64,000 nt of DNA. It comes from Martelella endophytica. Lineage in GTDB: Bacteria > Pseudomonadota > Alphaproteobacteria > Rhizobiales > Rhizobiaceae. Below the pieces are notes generated by a model. It had not been told where the DNA came from. It worked only from the letters and a program-made list of their open reading frames with translations, and did no database searches. Position 1 is the first letter of the stretch. Each line of letters starts with the position of its first letter. Below, one piece after another: positions 51,471-61,151 of this stretch. Position numbers and translations under genes: made by a program. The stretch spans positions 1,701,944 to 1,765,943 of the forward strand of contig NZ_CP010803.1 of the NCBI RefSeq assembly GCF_000960975.1, written 5' to 3'.

Positions 51471-52802
51471 TCAGGCCGGCGAAAAGGTCCGGTCGGCAAG
51501 CTTCGGCAGCATGAAGCGAAAGACGACCGATCGCACGCCCTGAAACAGCAGCATGGCGATCCACAGGCCGTGATTGCCGTAGAGCGGCTGCAGCACGGCC
51601 CATGCGGCGAAATAACAGGCGAGCGATATCAGCATCAGCGTGCGCATCTCGCGCGACCAGGTGGCACCGATGAAGACCCCGTCCATCTGGAAGGCGATGA
51701 CGCCGATGAGCGGCATGATCGCCGCATAGGGCAGATAGGTGTGGGCGAGCGCCTGGGTTTCCGGGATCGGCGCGATCAGGGCGACAACGGAGGGGCCGGT
51801 GAGGAAGAAGGCGGCGGAGACGAACAGCGCCATCGCCACGCCCCAAAGCGTGGTGAGCCTGATCACCCGGTTGAAGGCGGGGCGATAGAAGGCGCCGACG
51901 GCGCGGCCGGCAAGCTGTTCGGCGGCGGTGGCGAAACCATCGAGAAAGGCGACGCCGAAGAAATAGTAGCGCAGCAGAACCGTGTTGGCGGCCAGGATAT
52001 CGGTGCCGAGCACGCCGGACTGCCGGGTAAAGAAGGAGAGCCCGATCAGGAGCGCGAACGAGCGGATCATCATGTCGCGATTGACCGAGAACATCCGCTT
52101 CATCGTCGAGAAGTCGGGCCGCTCCCACAGATGCCGGTCGGTGCGCTGCAGGATCAGGACAACGCCGGCGATAGCCGTCAGCCCTTCGGCGACAAGGCTC
52201 GCTGCGCCAGCACCGGCAAGACCGTAGTCCAGCCAGAGCACCCAGAAGAATGCAAAGAACAGGTTGAGGCCGTTCAGCACCACCTGCAACAGCAGCGCGG
52301 TGACCGCCTCGCCGCGGCCGATCACCCAGCCGAACACGACGAAATTGAACAGCGCAAACGGCGCCGACCAGACCCGCCACGTATAATAGGTCCAGGCCGC
52401 CTCGCCGACGGGGCCATCGGCATCGAGCACGGCAAGGCCAAGGTGACCGATGGGCACGTGCAGCAACAGGATCAGCAGGCCGGAGACGAGCGCGATCAGA
52501 ATACCGCCCAGCAGCATTCGCTGCTCCAGCCGCCGATCAGCCGCGCCGACGGCCTGCGCGGTGAAGCCCGTGGTGGCGCCCCGCAGAAAATTGAAGGTTG
52601 TAAACAGCACGTCGAAGATCACGGCCGCCAGCGCCACGCCGCCGATCAGCACTTCGTCGCGCAGCTGCCCGACGACGCCGGTGGCAGCAAGACTGACGAG
52701 CGGCGTCGAGAAATGCGCGACCATCATCGGCAGGGCGATGGTGAGCACCTGCCGGTGGGTGACCTGAAAGGGGCGCGGGACCCGTGCCGCCGACTGTTCC
52801 AA
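51471..52802 (-). CDS. MATE-family multidrug/toxin exporter (DinF type)
   Basis: 443 residues with twelve hydrophobic segments in two halves. Family features are PMMVAHFSTPLVSLAATGVVGQL in helix 1-2, FNFLRGATTGFTAQAVGA, and GLAGAGAASLVAEG later. It exports organic cations or metabolites in exchange for Na+ or H+. The start seems to be TTG at 52802. It is on the same strand as the catabolic gene series upstream and follows it by seven bases, so it could be the last gene of that operon. Confidence 0.9.
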   Translation of the reverse strand: MEQSAARVPRPFQVTHRQVLTIALPMMVAHFSTPLVSLAATGVVGQLRDEVLIGGVALAAVIFDVLFTTFNFLRGATTGFTAQAVGAADRRLEQRMLLGGILIALVSGLLILLLHVPIGHLGLAVLDADGPVGEAAWTYYTWRVWSAPFALFNFVVFGWVIGRGEAVTALLLQVVLNGLNLFFAFFWVLWLDYGLAGAGAASLVAEGLTAIAGVVLILQRTDRHLWERPDFSTMKRMFSVNRDMMIRSFALLIGLSFFTRQSGVLGTDILAANTVLLRYYFFGVAFLDGFATAAEQLAGRAVGAFYRPAFNRVIRLTTLWGVAMALFVSAAFFLTGPSVVALIAPIPETQALAHTYLPYAAIMPLIGVIAFQMDGVFIGATWSREMRTLMLISLACYFAAWAVLQPLYGNHGLWIAMLLFQGVRSVVFRFMLPKLADRTFSPA

Positions 52803-52808
52803 AGTGAC

Positions 52809-53387
52809 CTATTCCTTGATGTGCGGCTCGCCGAGCGTGTGCATCAGCCGGTTCGCCCAGCCGAAAATGGCGACGGCATGGATTAGGTCGAGAATCTCGA
52901 GGTCGTCAAGGCCTGCCTCGCGCAGGTGGTAGAACTGGTAGACCCCGACATTGTCCGGATGGGCGGTCAGGTCGACGCCGAAGTTGAACAGCGCCTGGTC
53001 GTAATCCGGCAGATCGGCGTCCAGTCCCTTCTCGTAGATTTCCTGAATGACCTCCGGGCGCTTTTCCACCTGGATGTGGCGGTTGGCGTGGACGGCGGCG
53101 CAGTAGATGCACTTGTTGACGAAGGAGGCGGCGAGCGCGCCCATCTCGCGGCCGCCGCGCGACAGGCCGTCCTTGGAATACATGATGTCGTTGAAGAGCG
53201 GCGAGCGTTGCTGCAGCGTTTCCGGCTCCTGTGCCAGAACCAGCACATAGTCGGAAACCTTGGTGTTCGACGGCGTGATCTGCAGCGCCTCGCGCTGCGC
53301 CTCTGTCGCTTCCTCGAGATTGACCGGCTTCACGTAAGGGTGCCAGTCGAGCGGTTCGAGGGTGAAGGTGTGGACGGCTTCGGACAT
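52809..53387 (-). CDS. AhpD-like (carboxymuconolactone decarboxylase fold) peroxidase-type protein
   Basis: 192 residues, an all-helical CMD/AhpD fold. The redox site CIYCAAVH (C93, C96, H100) with E81 upstream matches alkylhydroperoxidase-type members. The N-terminal part (LDWHPYVKPVNLEEATEAQREAL) resembles the 'Avi_7169-type' subgroup found with the next gene's subgroup. It may reduce a peroxide produced by the flavin monooxygenase of the same operon (inference). The start is one base from the preceding gene's stop. Confidence 0.85.
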   Translation of the reverse strand: MSEAVHTFTLEPLDWHPYVKPVNLEEATEAQREALQITPSNTKVSDYVLVLAQEPETLQQRSPLFNDIMYSKDGLSRGGREMGALAASFVNKCIYCAAVHANRHIQVEKRPEVIQEIYEKGLDADLPDYDQALFNFGVDLTAHPDNVGVYQFYHLREAGLDDLEILDLIHAVAIFGWANRLMHTLGEPHIKE

Positions 53388-53388
53388 G

Positions 53389-53871
53389 TCAGTGGTCCCT
53401 CAGCATCTTGAGCCCGGCGACGACCAGGATCTGGTAATTGACGAAGGCGACGAGGCTCGACAGGGTGACGATGTCGCGATCATCAAGGCCGGCTGCATAG
53501 AGCTTTTCGATGTCCGCCCGCGTCGCATCCTTCGGGGTGCGGGTGACGAGGTCGGTGCGCTCCAGGATGGCGCCGAGCCTTGCATCGGCCTCGCCCGGCC
53601 TGAAACCGGGATCGGTGATAGCCTCGACGCTTGCGTCGCCGTAGCTCGCGAGAAGTTCGCGGTAGTGCTCTTCGAGTTCGGTTGCCGACCACAGCCGGCA
53701 CATGCGGGCGGCGAGGGCAGCGCGCAGCGCATAGGAGAAGTTTCCTGCGTCCTTCGGCGTCAGCGCCGCCTCATAGCTGGTCTGGGTCAGCGTCTTCAGT
53801 TTTTCGCGCCGGTTTCGAAGCGCCGTGATCTCGGCGTCGTTGCCCAGCACCTTGTCGATGACATCGGTCAT
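53389..53871 (-). CDS. CMD-domain protein without the redox cysteines
   Basis: 160 residues of the same helical fold (ALRAALAARMCRLWSATELEEHYRELL, then IEKLYAAGLDDRDIVTLSSLVAFVNYQ) but lacking CxxC. It fits the 'Avi_7170-type' companion subgroup. The pair may form a heteromer. It sits between the DsbA-fold gene and the AhpD-like gene with two- to four-base gaps, so coordinate translation is certain. Confidence 0.8.
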   Translation of the reverse strand: MTDVIDKVLGNDAEITALRNRREKLKTLTQTSYEAALTPKDAGNFSYALRAALAARMCRLWSATELEEHYRELLASYGDASVEAITDPGFRPGEADARLGAILERTDLVTRTPKDATRADIEKLYAAGLDDRDIVTLSSLVAFVNYQILVVAGLKMLRDH

Positions 53872-53874
53872 GGT

Positions 53875-54468
53875 TCAGTCCTCGGAAAGAGCCTCGTCGA
53901 GAAAGTCGAGGCGGTCCTGGCCCCAGTAGAGCACGTCCTTGTAGATCCATGTCGGCGTGCCGAATACGCCACGGGATTTCGCCTCCTCATGGCTGTCGAT
54001 CCAGGCCTGCATGATGTCGGGCTCATCCTCCATCGCCTGCAGCGCCTTGCCGTCAAGGCCGATGCGGTTGGCAACGTCGATGCGGACTTCCGGCAGCGTC
54101 ACGTCGAGTTCTTCGCTCCATAGCGCATGCAGCAGCGCATGCGAGAGTTCGAGCGCCGGAAGACCTTCGCGGTCGGCGGCGATCACCATGCGGGCGGAGA
54201 ACTCGTTGTTGGTCGGATAATGCGCCGGTTTCAGAACCAGCGGCATGTTGAGGCGCTTGCGCCAGCGGTCGAGCTCGACGGCGTGGTAATCCTGCCGCGG
54301 CTGAGGCCGCGAACGCAGCGGCACGCCGCCATTGTCGGGCACGATCCGGGTCGGACGAACGACGACATCGAGATCGTGTTTTTCGATCAGTGCCTTGAAC
54401 TGCGGCCAGCCGAGATAGGCCCAGGGCGAGGAAAGGGCGTGGTAGTAGTAAACGGTCTTCTTGGTCAT
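53875..54468 (-). CDS. DsbA-fold protein, 2-hydroxychromene-2-carboxylate isomerase type
   Basis: 197 residues. The start YYYHALSSPWAYLGWPQF (7-24) is that of kappa-class glutathione-transferase-like isomerases: SPW replaces the CxxC of DsbA. Later GTPTWIYKDVLYWGQDRLDFL is the conserved cis-Pro and C-terminal region. These enzymes use glutathione to isomerise or open ring compounds. ATG 54468 is the family start; the frame upstream overlaps the monooxygenase gene. Confidence 0.85.
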   Translation of the reverse strand: MTKKTVYYYHALSSPWAYLGWPQFKALIEKHDLDVVVRPTRIVPDNGGVPLRSRPQPRQDYHAVELDRWRKRLNMPLVLKPAHYPTNNEFSARMVIAADREGLPALELSHALLHALWSEELDVTLPEVRIDVANRIGLDGKALQAMEDEPDIMQAWIDSHEEAKSRGVFGTPTWIYKDVLYWGQDRLDFLDEALSED

Positions 54469-54469
54469 T

Positions 54470-55924
54470 TCAGGCCCTTTCAACGGCGTCTGCATCGGTC
54501 CATTCGGACCCGTCCAGCTCGGGTTTTTCGTAGGCGAGCAGGTCTTCCCAGTGCTTGTCCAGTTCGTCACGGAACAGGCCGGAGGCGATGCCGCGCACAA
54601 GCCACAAGGCGCCCTCGCTGATCGCCGGAATATCGCCGGAAACCTTGCCGAGGCTCATCGCCGAACCGTAGTTGAAGCAGTGGATATCCTTCAGGAAAGG
54701 CGCATCGCCCTCTTCCTTCGGTGTGAAGGAAAAGTCGGAATTCAGCCACGGGAAGCGGCCGAGGCCGGGGTTTTCTTCGCCGGCCGGCGGGGTGTAGCGG
54801 TCTTCCCAGCAGGCGATCCTATCGTTGAACAGGGCAAATTCCGGCCGCACCATCGGGTCCACGGAAAAGCCGGTGCCGAGGATCAGGAAATCGCAACGGA
54901 ACTCGCGGCCGGTGACCGTGGTGATCACCACTTCCGCGCCCTGCTGCTCGACCTTGGCGATGCCGCAGTTGAAGTGGAAATAGGCGTTGTCGTGGCGACT
55001 CACCCTCAGCGTCGAGCCATGCGGGGCAGGGGTCTGCTGCTTGTCGCCGTAATCCATGATGCGCCAGCGCCATTCGGGCGAAAGGTCGGGCAGGCCGGCG
55101 GTGATGCCGTAGGAGCCGATGCCCATCAGCTTGTTGATTGTCGGCATCTTCGGGCGGCGCGCCAGCAGGCGGACTTCCGCCGCGCCATGCTCCAGCGCTT
55201 CGGCCGCATTGTCGACGGCAGAAGCCCCGACGCCGATGACAACGACGCGCTTGCCCTTCCACTTGTCAAAGTCGACAGGATCGGCCGAATGCGCCCAGCT
55301 TGAACGCGGCAGGCCGGAAACGAAATTGGGGATCGTGCCCTTGCCGAGCCCGTCGCGGCCGGTCGCCCAGACGAGCTTGCGGGTGTAGATCACCTCGCCG
55401 TCGGCCATCTCGAGGGTCAGAATGCCGTCTTCGCGCGGCACCACGCGTTCGACGGAAAGGCCGTTTTCGACCGGGATCTCCATCACGTCGCGATACCAGG
55501 TCAGGTAGTCCTGCCACATCGGCCGGGGAATGCGGTAAAGCGCGTCCCACTTCTCGGTGCCGAACTGGGCGCGATACCAGGCCTGGAAGGTCAGCGAGGG
55601 AATGCCGAGCGCCGGGCCGAGCAGGTTCTTCGGCGAGCGGAGCGTCTCCATGCGGGCATAGGTGAGCCAGGGGCCTTCCATGCCCTTTTCGGCCTTGTCG
55701 ATGATGCGGACATTGCGGATGCCCTGACGGTTGAGCTGGACGAAGGCGGCAAGGCCGCACATTCCGGCGCCGACAATCACGATGTCGCTGACCGGCTTGC
55801 CGTCGATCGGACCTGCCGGCTTGACCCAGTTGCTGGCCGGGTAATTGAGATAGCCAAGATCTTGCCTGACCCGCGCATTCAGCGTCTCAAGCGCCTCTTT
55901 ATTCGTCATCGTCTTGTCCTGCAT
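54470..55924 (-). CDS. FAD/NAD(P)-dependent monooxygenase (FMO-like)
   Basis: 484 residues. The FAD Rossmann motif GAGMCG is at 52-57 (VIVGAGMCGLAA) and the NADPH motif GVGASA at 231-236. Between them SSWAHSADPVDF (208-219) stands where flavin monooxygenases have the FxGxxxHxxx fingerprint, and ILGTGFS follows later. It would oxygenate an amine, thioether or ketone, or hydroxylate an N atom. A start at ATG 55909 is an alternative. It follows the importer genes, so the substrate is probably the imported compound. Confidence 0.88.
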   Translation of the reverse strand: MQDKTMTNKEALETLNARVRQDLGYLNYPASNWVKPAGPIDGKPVSDIVIVGAGMCGLAAFVQLNRQGIRNVRIIDKAEKGMEGPWLTYARMETLRSPKNLLGPALGIPSLTFQAWYRAQFGTEKWDALYRIPRPMWQDYLTWYRDVMEIPVENGLSVERVVPREDGILTLEMADGEVIYTRKLVWATGRDGLGKGTIPNFVSGLPRSSWAHSADPVDFDKWKGKRVVVIGVGASAVDNAAEALEHGAAEVRLLARRPKMPTINKLMGIGSYGITAGLPDLSPEWRWRIMDYGDKQQTPAPHGSTLRVSRHDNAYFHFNCGIAKVEQQGAEVVITTVTGREFRCDFLILGTGFSVDPMVRPEFALFNDRIACWEDRYTPPAGEENPGLGRFPWLNSDFSFTPKEEGDAPFLKDIHCFNYGSAMSLGKVSGDIPAISEGALWLVRGIASGLFRDELDKHWEDLLAYEKPELDGSEWTDADAVERA

Positions 55925-55951
55925 CGTTTGCTTCTAGTGTCGCCGGCGATA

Positions 55952-57022
55952 TCAATCCGCCAAAACCACCGCGTCTTCTTCGCGCCAGCCGATATAGACG
56001 TCGTCGCCGGAAAGATGGGCGAGTGCCACCGGATCCAGTTGCGCCACGAGCGACTGGCCTTCGTTGAGGTTGACGGTGAGCGCTGTGAAATTGCCCTTGA
56101 ACAGCCGGTTCGAGATCCGTCCCTTGAGAGCGATACGGCGGTCGGGGTTATGATCGACGGCATAGATCGCCTCAGGCCTCAGCGCTACTGTCACATGCGC
56201 GCCGGTGCGTGGCGCCGGTCCCGTCAGCGTCGCGTGGATGACATGGCCGCACCAGTCCAGAGTCGCGATCTGGCCATCGACGGAGACAACGGTGGCATCG
56301 AGGAAGTTGGATTCGCCGATGAAGGTCGCGACGAAGCGGTTGATGGGGCGCGCATAGAGCTCGTGCGGGCTGCCCTTCTGCTCGACGCGGCCATTGTTCA
56401 TCACCACGATCACGTCGGACATGGTCAGCGCCTCTTCCTGATCGTGGGTCACGAACAGAAAGGTCTTGCCGGTATGGGCCTGGATGCTCTTCAGCTCGAT
56501 CTGCATCTGGTGGCGGAGTTTCGCGTCCAGCGCCGAGAGCGGCTCGTCGAGGAGCAGCACGTCCGGATCGGGCGCAAGCGCCCGCATCAGCGCCACGCGC
56601 TGCCGCTGGCCGCCGGAAAGCTGGTCGGGCATGCGATCGGCGAATTCCTGAAGCTGGACGAGTTCGAGGAGTTCCATCACCCGGGCGTGGATCTTCTCCG
56701 AGGCCATGCCCTTCAGTTCGAGGCCGAAGGCGATGTTGCGGGCAACCGTCAGATGCGGGAACAGGGCGTAGTCCTGGAACACGATATTGACGTTGCGCTT
56801 GTGCGGCGGCAGGTGCGTCACATCCTTGCCGTCGAGCAGGATTTCGCCGGAAGAGGGCGTCTCGAACCCGCCGAGCATTCGAAGCGATGTCGACTTGCCG
56901 CAGCCGGAGGGGCCGAGAAGGGTGACGAACTTGCCGCGCTCGATCTCAAGGTCGAGGGCGTTCACCGCCAGCGACTTGCCGTAGTATTTGTTGACATTGC
57001 GGAAATGGACGAGAGGCTGCAT
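55952..57022 (-). CDS. PotA-type ABC importer ATPase
   Basis: 356 residues. Walker A GPSGCGKST (37-45), Q-loop FQDYALFPH (82-90), signature LSGGQRQR (135-142), Walker B LLLDEP (156-161), then a TOBE domain at the C-terminus. It belongs to the spermidine/putrescine class, which also imports amino-acid-like and opine-like cations. It starts one base after the PotC-type permease stop. It powers the two permeases at 57024-58785. Confidence 0.92.
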   Translation of the reverse strand: MQPLVHFRNVNKYYGKSLAVNALDLEIERGKFVTLLGPSGCGKSTSLRMLGGFETPSSGEILLDGKDVTHLPPHKRNVNIVFQDYALFPHLTVARNIAFGLELKGMASEKIHARVMELLELVQLQEFADRMPDQLSGGQRQRVALMRALAPDPDVLLLDEPLSALDAKLRHQMQIELKSIQAHTGKTFLFVTHDQEEALTMSDVIVVMNNGRVEQKGSPHELYARPINRFVATFIGESNFLDATVVSVDGQIATLDWCGHVIHATLTGPAPRTGAHVTVALRPEAIYAVDHNPDRRIALKGRISNRLFKGNFTALTVNLNEGQSLVAQLDPVALAHLSGDDVYIGWREEDAVVLAD

Positions 57023-57023
57023 T

Positions 57024-57803
57024 TCAGTTCCTTGCGCGGCGGACACGGCGTTCGGCGTAAAGGCCGATGGCGGCGGTGGCAATGAGGACGAGAGTCGCCA
57101 TGGCGTTGATTTCTGGCGACATGCCGCCCGAGATCTTGGCGAAGATGAGCATCGGCAGCGTGGTCTGGTAGCCGCCGAGGAAGAAGGTGCGGACGAAATC
57201 GTCGATGCTGGTCAGCGCGCAGAAGATCATGCCGCCGACGAGCGCCGGCCCGAGATAGGGCAGCGTCACCCGGAAGAAGGCGATGAAGTTGTCGGCGCCA
57301 AGGTCCCTGGCGGCATCGATCAGGCTCGATGGCATCGACCGGAGCCGCGTCATCGCCATGATGACCACAAAGGGCACGGCGTGAACCGTGTGGCCGAGAA
57401 TGATGGCGAAGGTGCCGGTCGGCACGTGGATGAGGCGAATGAAGATGCGCATCGCGATCGCCTCGATCATGCCCGGCACGACGGCGGGCAGGCAGGCAAG
57501 CGCAAAGATGATCGCCCGGCCCCAGATCGCTTCGTTGGCGGCAATCAGCGCGATCCAGACACCGACAATGGTGGCGACCAGCGTGACGATCGCCGCGATC
57601 ATCAGCGAATAGCCGACGGCGCCGAGGAACTGCTTGTCCTGAATGACCGAGGCGTACCATTTGAGGGTAAAGCTGTCGATCGGGAAGGAGATGAAGTTCG
57701 AATCCTTGAAGCTCATCGCCATCAGCAGCGCCAGCGGGATGCACAGATAGGCGACGAAGGCCCAGTAAAAGCCGGTGAGGAAGACGTTTTGCGGGTTTTT
57801 CAT
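57024..57803 (-). CDS. PotC-type ABC permease
   Basis: 259 residues, six helices. The EAA loop is LIDAARDLGADNFIAFFRVTLPYLGPALVGG near 166-196. The N-terminus LTGFYWAFVAYLCIPLALLMAMSFKDSNF is typical of PotC proteins, with a first helix and a periplasmic loop. GAGGAGA precedes ATG. It pairs with the PotB-type permease upstream. Confidence 0.92.
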   Translation of the reverse strand: MKNPQNVFLTGFYWAFVAYLCIPLALLMAMSFKDSNFISFPIDSFTLKWYASVIQDKQFLGAVGYSLMIAAIVTLVATIVGVWIALIAANEAIWGRAIIFALACLPAVVPGMIEAIAMRIFIRLIHVPTGTFAIILGHTVHAVPFVVIMAMTRLRSMPSSLIDAARDLGADNFIAFFRVTLPYLGPALVGGMIFCALTSIDDFVRTFFLGGYQTTLPMLIFAKISGGMSPEINAMATLVLIATAAIGLYAERRVRRARN

Positions 57804-57813
57804 GGGGCTCTCC

Positions 57814-58785
57814 TCACATCAGCCGGACGTTCTTGCCGCCGACGACGCGCATGAACAGGCCGACGGTCGCAAGCGAAAAGATCAGCATGATGATCGAGAA
57901 GGCAGCGCCCGCCGGCCACTTGTCGTTGGAGCCGTGGAACAACTGGGCGATGATTTCCGGGAAGATGACGGTGTTCGGTCCGCCGAGAAGCAGTGGTGCG
58001 GCGAACACGCCGACGGCGGTCAGGAACACCAGCGAGCATCCGGAAATGATGCCGTCACGCGATAGCGGCAGGATGACGCGGCGGAAGCGCTGGAACGGAC
58101 CGGCGCCGAGATCGGAGGCGGCATCGAGCAGGCTGTTCGGAATTTTCTCGATCGAGGAATAGAGCGGCAACAGCATGTAGAGCGCGATCAGGTAAACGAC
58201 GCCGAAGCCGAGCGAGAAATAGGTATAGAGCATCGGGATCGGGCGGTCGATGAAGCCGAGTTCTCTCAAAAGCGCATTGACCGCGCCGCGATTGGCGAGA
58301 AGCATGATCACCGAAAAGACGCGGATGATCTCGCCCGCCCAGAAAGGCGTGAGCAGCAACAGCAGCGCCTTGTTGCGCGAGGCGGGGCGGATGACCTTGC
58401 CGATGTAATAGGCGACCGGATAGACGACAATCAGCGTTGACGCCGTCACGATCAGGGAGAAGATGATCGAGCGGATGAACGGCACGAAATAGAGCGGCTC
58501 GGCGAAGAACAGCTTGTACTGGGCAAGCGTGTAGTTCGCGGCATCGCCATCCATCACCGGATAGTTGGCCATGAACGAGATGTTCGCCATCTGCAGGATC
58601 GGGCCGAGATTGAAGAAGGCGATCCAGGCGAGCGGGACGGCGATCAGCACGATGAGCCGTGCCCGCCGGTTGGCGGCAATGGCGCCGATCGTCATGGCGT
58701 AGAGCGGCGAACGCGCAAGCTGGCCGATCCAGCTGTTGTAGCGGATCCTGCGCGCGGGCATGCCTGCCTGTTTCTTGTCATTCAT
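57814..58785 (-). CDS. PotB-type ABC permease
   Basis: 323 residues, longer than PotC because of a basic N-terminal extension (about 40 residues). Six helices, with EAA-type loop LLDAASDLGAGPFQRFRRVILPLSRDG near 222-248. The stop lies 10 bases before the next start. It forms the transmembrane channel with the PotC-type subunit. Confidence 0.92.
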   Translation of the reverse strand: MNDKKQAGMPARRIRYNSWIGQLARSPLYAMTIGAIAANRRARLIVLIAVPLAWIAFFNLGPILQMANISFMANYPVMDGDAANYTLAQYKLFFAEPLYFVPFIRSIIFSLIVTASTLIVVYPVAYYIGKVIRPASRNKALLLLLTPFWAGEIIRVFSVIMLLANRGAVNALLRELGFIDRPIPMLYTYFSLGFGVVYLIALYMLLPLYSSIEKIPNSLLDAASDLGAGPFQRFRRVILPLSRDGIISGCSLVFLTAVGVFAAPLLLGGPNTVIFPEIIAQLFHGSNDKWPAGAAFSIIMLIFSLATVGLFMRVVGGKNVRLM

Positions 58786-58845
58786 TGCGGGGTTCCATGC
58801 TGTCGTGTCGAAGGTGGGGCGGGCCTTGGCCCGCCCTGCCAGGTG

Positions 58846-59946
58846 TTACGCGGCCTTGATTTCGGCGACGGCCTTGTCGATCATCTCGTTCTTCATGTCG
58901 CGGTTGACCTCGGCGAAGAACTGGATGCGGGCGATCTGCTCTTCCGGCAGCGCGATCGCGGCGCGTTCGCGATCGGAAAGCAGCGCGTCGACGCCGGCGA
59001 ACGCGCTGGCAAAGCCCGACTGGCGTACCATGGCGGCACCCACGTCCGGATTGGCGAGCAGCGCGCCGAAGAACTTGTAGGCAGCCTCCGGGTTCGGCGC
59101 GTTCTTGACCAGGTTGAACGAATAGAGGAAGCCGTAAGTGCCTTCCTTCGGGATCGACAGCTCGACCGGGAAGCCATCCATGATCAGCTTGGAAGCCGCG
59201 CCCGACCAGGACTGGGCGACATAGACGTCTTCGTTGACCAGCATCTGCTGCACTTCGGAGGCGCCGTCGTAATATTTGCGGACCATGTCCTTGTGCTCGA
59301 TCAGGAAGTCGCGGGCGGCGTTGGTCGCGGCCTGGGCTTCTTCCGGCTTGCCGACATATTCGACATAGTCGCCGTCATAACCGAGATACTTCATCGTGAT
59401 CGAGAGGAAGTCGGAGATGATGTAGGTGGTCATGCCCTTGTATTCCGGGTCGAACATCAGTTCCCAGCTGTCGGAGGCCTTGGTGTAGTCGGTGTTGCGG
59501 ACCATGCCTTCGAAGCCGGCCAGAAGCGGCACGCCGTAGACCTTGCCATCCGTGGTCAGCTGCGGAGCGCCCTGATACGGCTTGGCGAGATTGCCCCAGT
59601 TGGCGATCTTGTCGGTGTCGAGCGGCTGCAGCAGGTCGGAGGCGAGGAACTGGCTGATACGGTGGCCGGCGACAGTCACGATGTCGGTCGTCGGGTCGGC
59701 GCCTTCGGCAGCGAGCAGGTTATACTGCTTGCCCTGGTCGTCGGTCAGGCGGATGCGGATTTCGATGCCGGTGTCGCGCTGAAACTGGTCGATGAAGTCC
59801 TGCGGCAGGAACTTGTCGTAGGTGGTGATGTTGAGAACGCTGTCGGCGGCGCGGGCCGGCCGGATGATGGACGGGGCTGCGAGGAGGCCGGCGCCGGAAG
59901 CCATCAGCTTCAGCGTCGAGCGACGTGTCGGAATGAGGAATGTCAT
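58846..59946 (-). CDS. PotD/PotF-type periplasmic binding protein
   Basis: 366 residues. The N-terminus TRRSTLKLMASGAGLLAAPSIIRPARA looks like a Tat-type signal (RRSTLK). The mature part begins with VLNITTYDKFLPQDFIDQFQRDTGI and has the polyamine-binding-protein outline (YDLLVP-like ADPTTDIVTVAG, then WSGAASKL). Start 59946 has AGGAG seven bases upstream; an ATG six bases further up has too short a gap. It captures the imported compound, which may be a cationic amino-acid derivative rather than a polyamine, judging by the neighbours. Confidence 0.9.
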   Translation of the reverse strand: MTFLIPTRRSTLKLMASGAGLLAAPSIIRPARAADSVLNITTYDKFLPQDFIDQFQRDTGIEIRIRLTDDQGKQYNLLAAEGADPTTDIVTVAGHRISQFLASDLLQPLDTDKIANWGNLAKPYQGAPQLTTDGKVYGVPLLAGFEGMVRNTDYTKASDSWELMFDPEYKGMTTYIISDFLSITMKYLGYDGDYVEYVGKPEEAQAATNAARDFLIEHKDMVRKYYDGASEVQQMLVNEDVYVAQSWSGAASKLIMDGFPVELSIPKEGTYGFLYSFNLVKNAPNPEAAYKFFGALLANPDVGAAMVRQSGFASAFAGVDALLSDRERAAIALPEEQIARIQFFAEVNRDMKNEMIDKAVAEIKAA

Positions 59947-60022
59947 AGTCATTCTCCTGATTGGGGTTTTACCACCGCCAGTCCCTCTCGGCTGGCGGCG
60001 CCTTCAACGCACCGGCTTCCCT

Positions 60023-60766
60023 CTAGTGCATAGCGAGACGCCGGCTCTCTTTCCCCTCCGCTGAAAGGTCTTCTTCCAGGGAGAACTGGACGGCTGCCTC
60101 GGCGTGAAGCAGCGTCGAATCGAATGTCGGAAAGTCGAAATCCTCGGGCGCGATCAGCAGGCCTATCTCGGTGCAGCCGAAAATCACGCAATCGGCGCCT
60201 TCACGGCGCGCCTTGGCGACGATCTCGACATAGCGGTCGTGCGAGGCCGGGCTGATGACGCCGCAGCAGATCTCGTCGAAAATGACGTCGTGCACCGTCT
60301 GGCGGTCGGCCTCGGCCGGCACGATCGGCTCCAGTGCGAAATGCGCCCGCAGGAAGTCGACATAGAACGGCTTTTCCATGGTGTAGCGCGTGGCCATCAG
60401 CAGCGGGCGGTGCATGCCGGCCTGCTGCACGGCCCGGCCGGTCACGTCTGCAATATGGATAAGCGGAATGGAAATCGCCGCCTGCACGTCTTCGGCGAGG
60501 ATATGCATCGTGTTGGTGCAGATCAGTACCATGGCGCAGCCGCAGGCCTCGAGCTCGCGTGCCACCGCTATCAAATGCTCGGCCGCAAGGTCCCAGCGCC
60601 CGGCCTTCTGCAGGGCGACGATCTCGGCGAAATTCACAGAACGAAGGCACAGATCAGCCGACGCCAGCCCGTCGCCCATCCGGCGCCGGACTTCCTCGTT
60701 GATGTGCCGGTAATATACCGCGGTGCTCTCCCAGCTCATGCCGCCAATCAGTCCTATTCTTTTCAT
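60023..60766 (-). CDS. aspartate/glutamate racemase-family enzyme
   Basis: 247 residues of the Asp/Glu/hydantoin racemase superfamily: MKRIGLIGGMSWEST at the N-terminus, then the first catalytic Cys in LICTNTMH (C83) and the second in FGCTEIGLL (C198). Both Cys are present, so a true racemase is likely. It would convert L- and D-acidic amino acids. It is the first gene of the minus-strand series with the PotD-type binding protein next, suggesting that the imported compound contains or yields an acidic amino acid (inference). Confidence 0.9.
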   Translation of the reverse strand: MKRIGLIGGMSWESTAVYYRHINEEVRRRMGDGLASADLCLRSVNFAEIVALQKAGRWDLAAEHLIAVARELEACGCAMVLICTNTMHILAEDVQAAISIPLIHIADVTGRAVQQAGMHRPLLMATRYTMEKPFYVDFLRAHFALEPIVPAEADRQTVHDVIFDEICCGVISPASHDRYVEIVAKARREGADCVIFGCTEIGLLIAPEDFDFPTFDSTLLHAEAAVQFSLEEDLSAEGKESRRLAMH

Positions 60767-61151
60767 TTGGCATTCTCGTTTCTGTTTCAGGTAGGAACAA
60801 GTGAATTTTATCCCATCCTGCAGAAGAGAATTTTCTGATTTCCGCTCGTTTGCCGATTCAGGTGTCGCGCCAGTCTATTAAATTCGACAAACGTAGATAA
60901 ATATCCTACGTTATAGCCATTGATTAAATTCTGTAACTCATGCCTAAATAAGCGGCGACTTTCATAATCACCCAAATTCTAGGCAAATCATGCGCAAAAA
61001 TGGTTTTTTGGCAAGGGATTTCCCGCTATAACAACCATAAAGTACGGTCTTTTGCCGGGCGTGATTTTGCGTTTTGCAAATCTGGCGGGAAAATATCTCT
61101 CCAATCCCGGTGAAAAACGAAAAATCCTCGCGGCCAGAAAGGGAAACCGCC
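60767..61151. other. divergent promoter region of the racemase/importer series and the Lrp gene
   Basis: 385 bases without a gene, AT-rich in the middle (60840-61040). It must hold both divergent promoters. Lrp-type regulators often bind such regions, but no clear repeated operator could be pointed out by eye. Possible -10 like AT-runs lie near 60895-60930. Confidence 0.5.

Noticed and set aside
51039..52886. A 615-codon open frame on the plus strand
   Set aside because: It runs antisense to the MATE exporter and out of frame through the Crp-type regulator; the composition is Arg/Gln/His/Glu-rich as in shadow frames.
55862..57085. A 407-codon plus-strand frame
   Set aside because: Antisense to the PotA-type ATPase, whose motifs are complete on the other strand.
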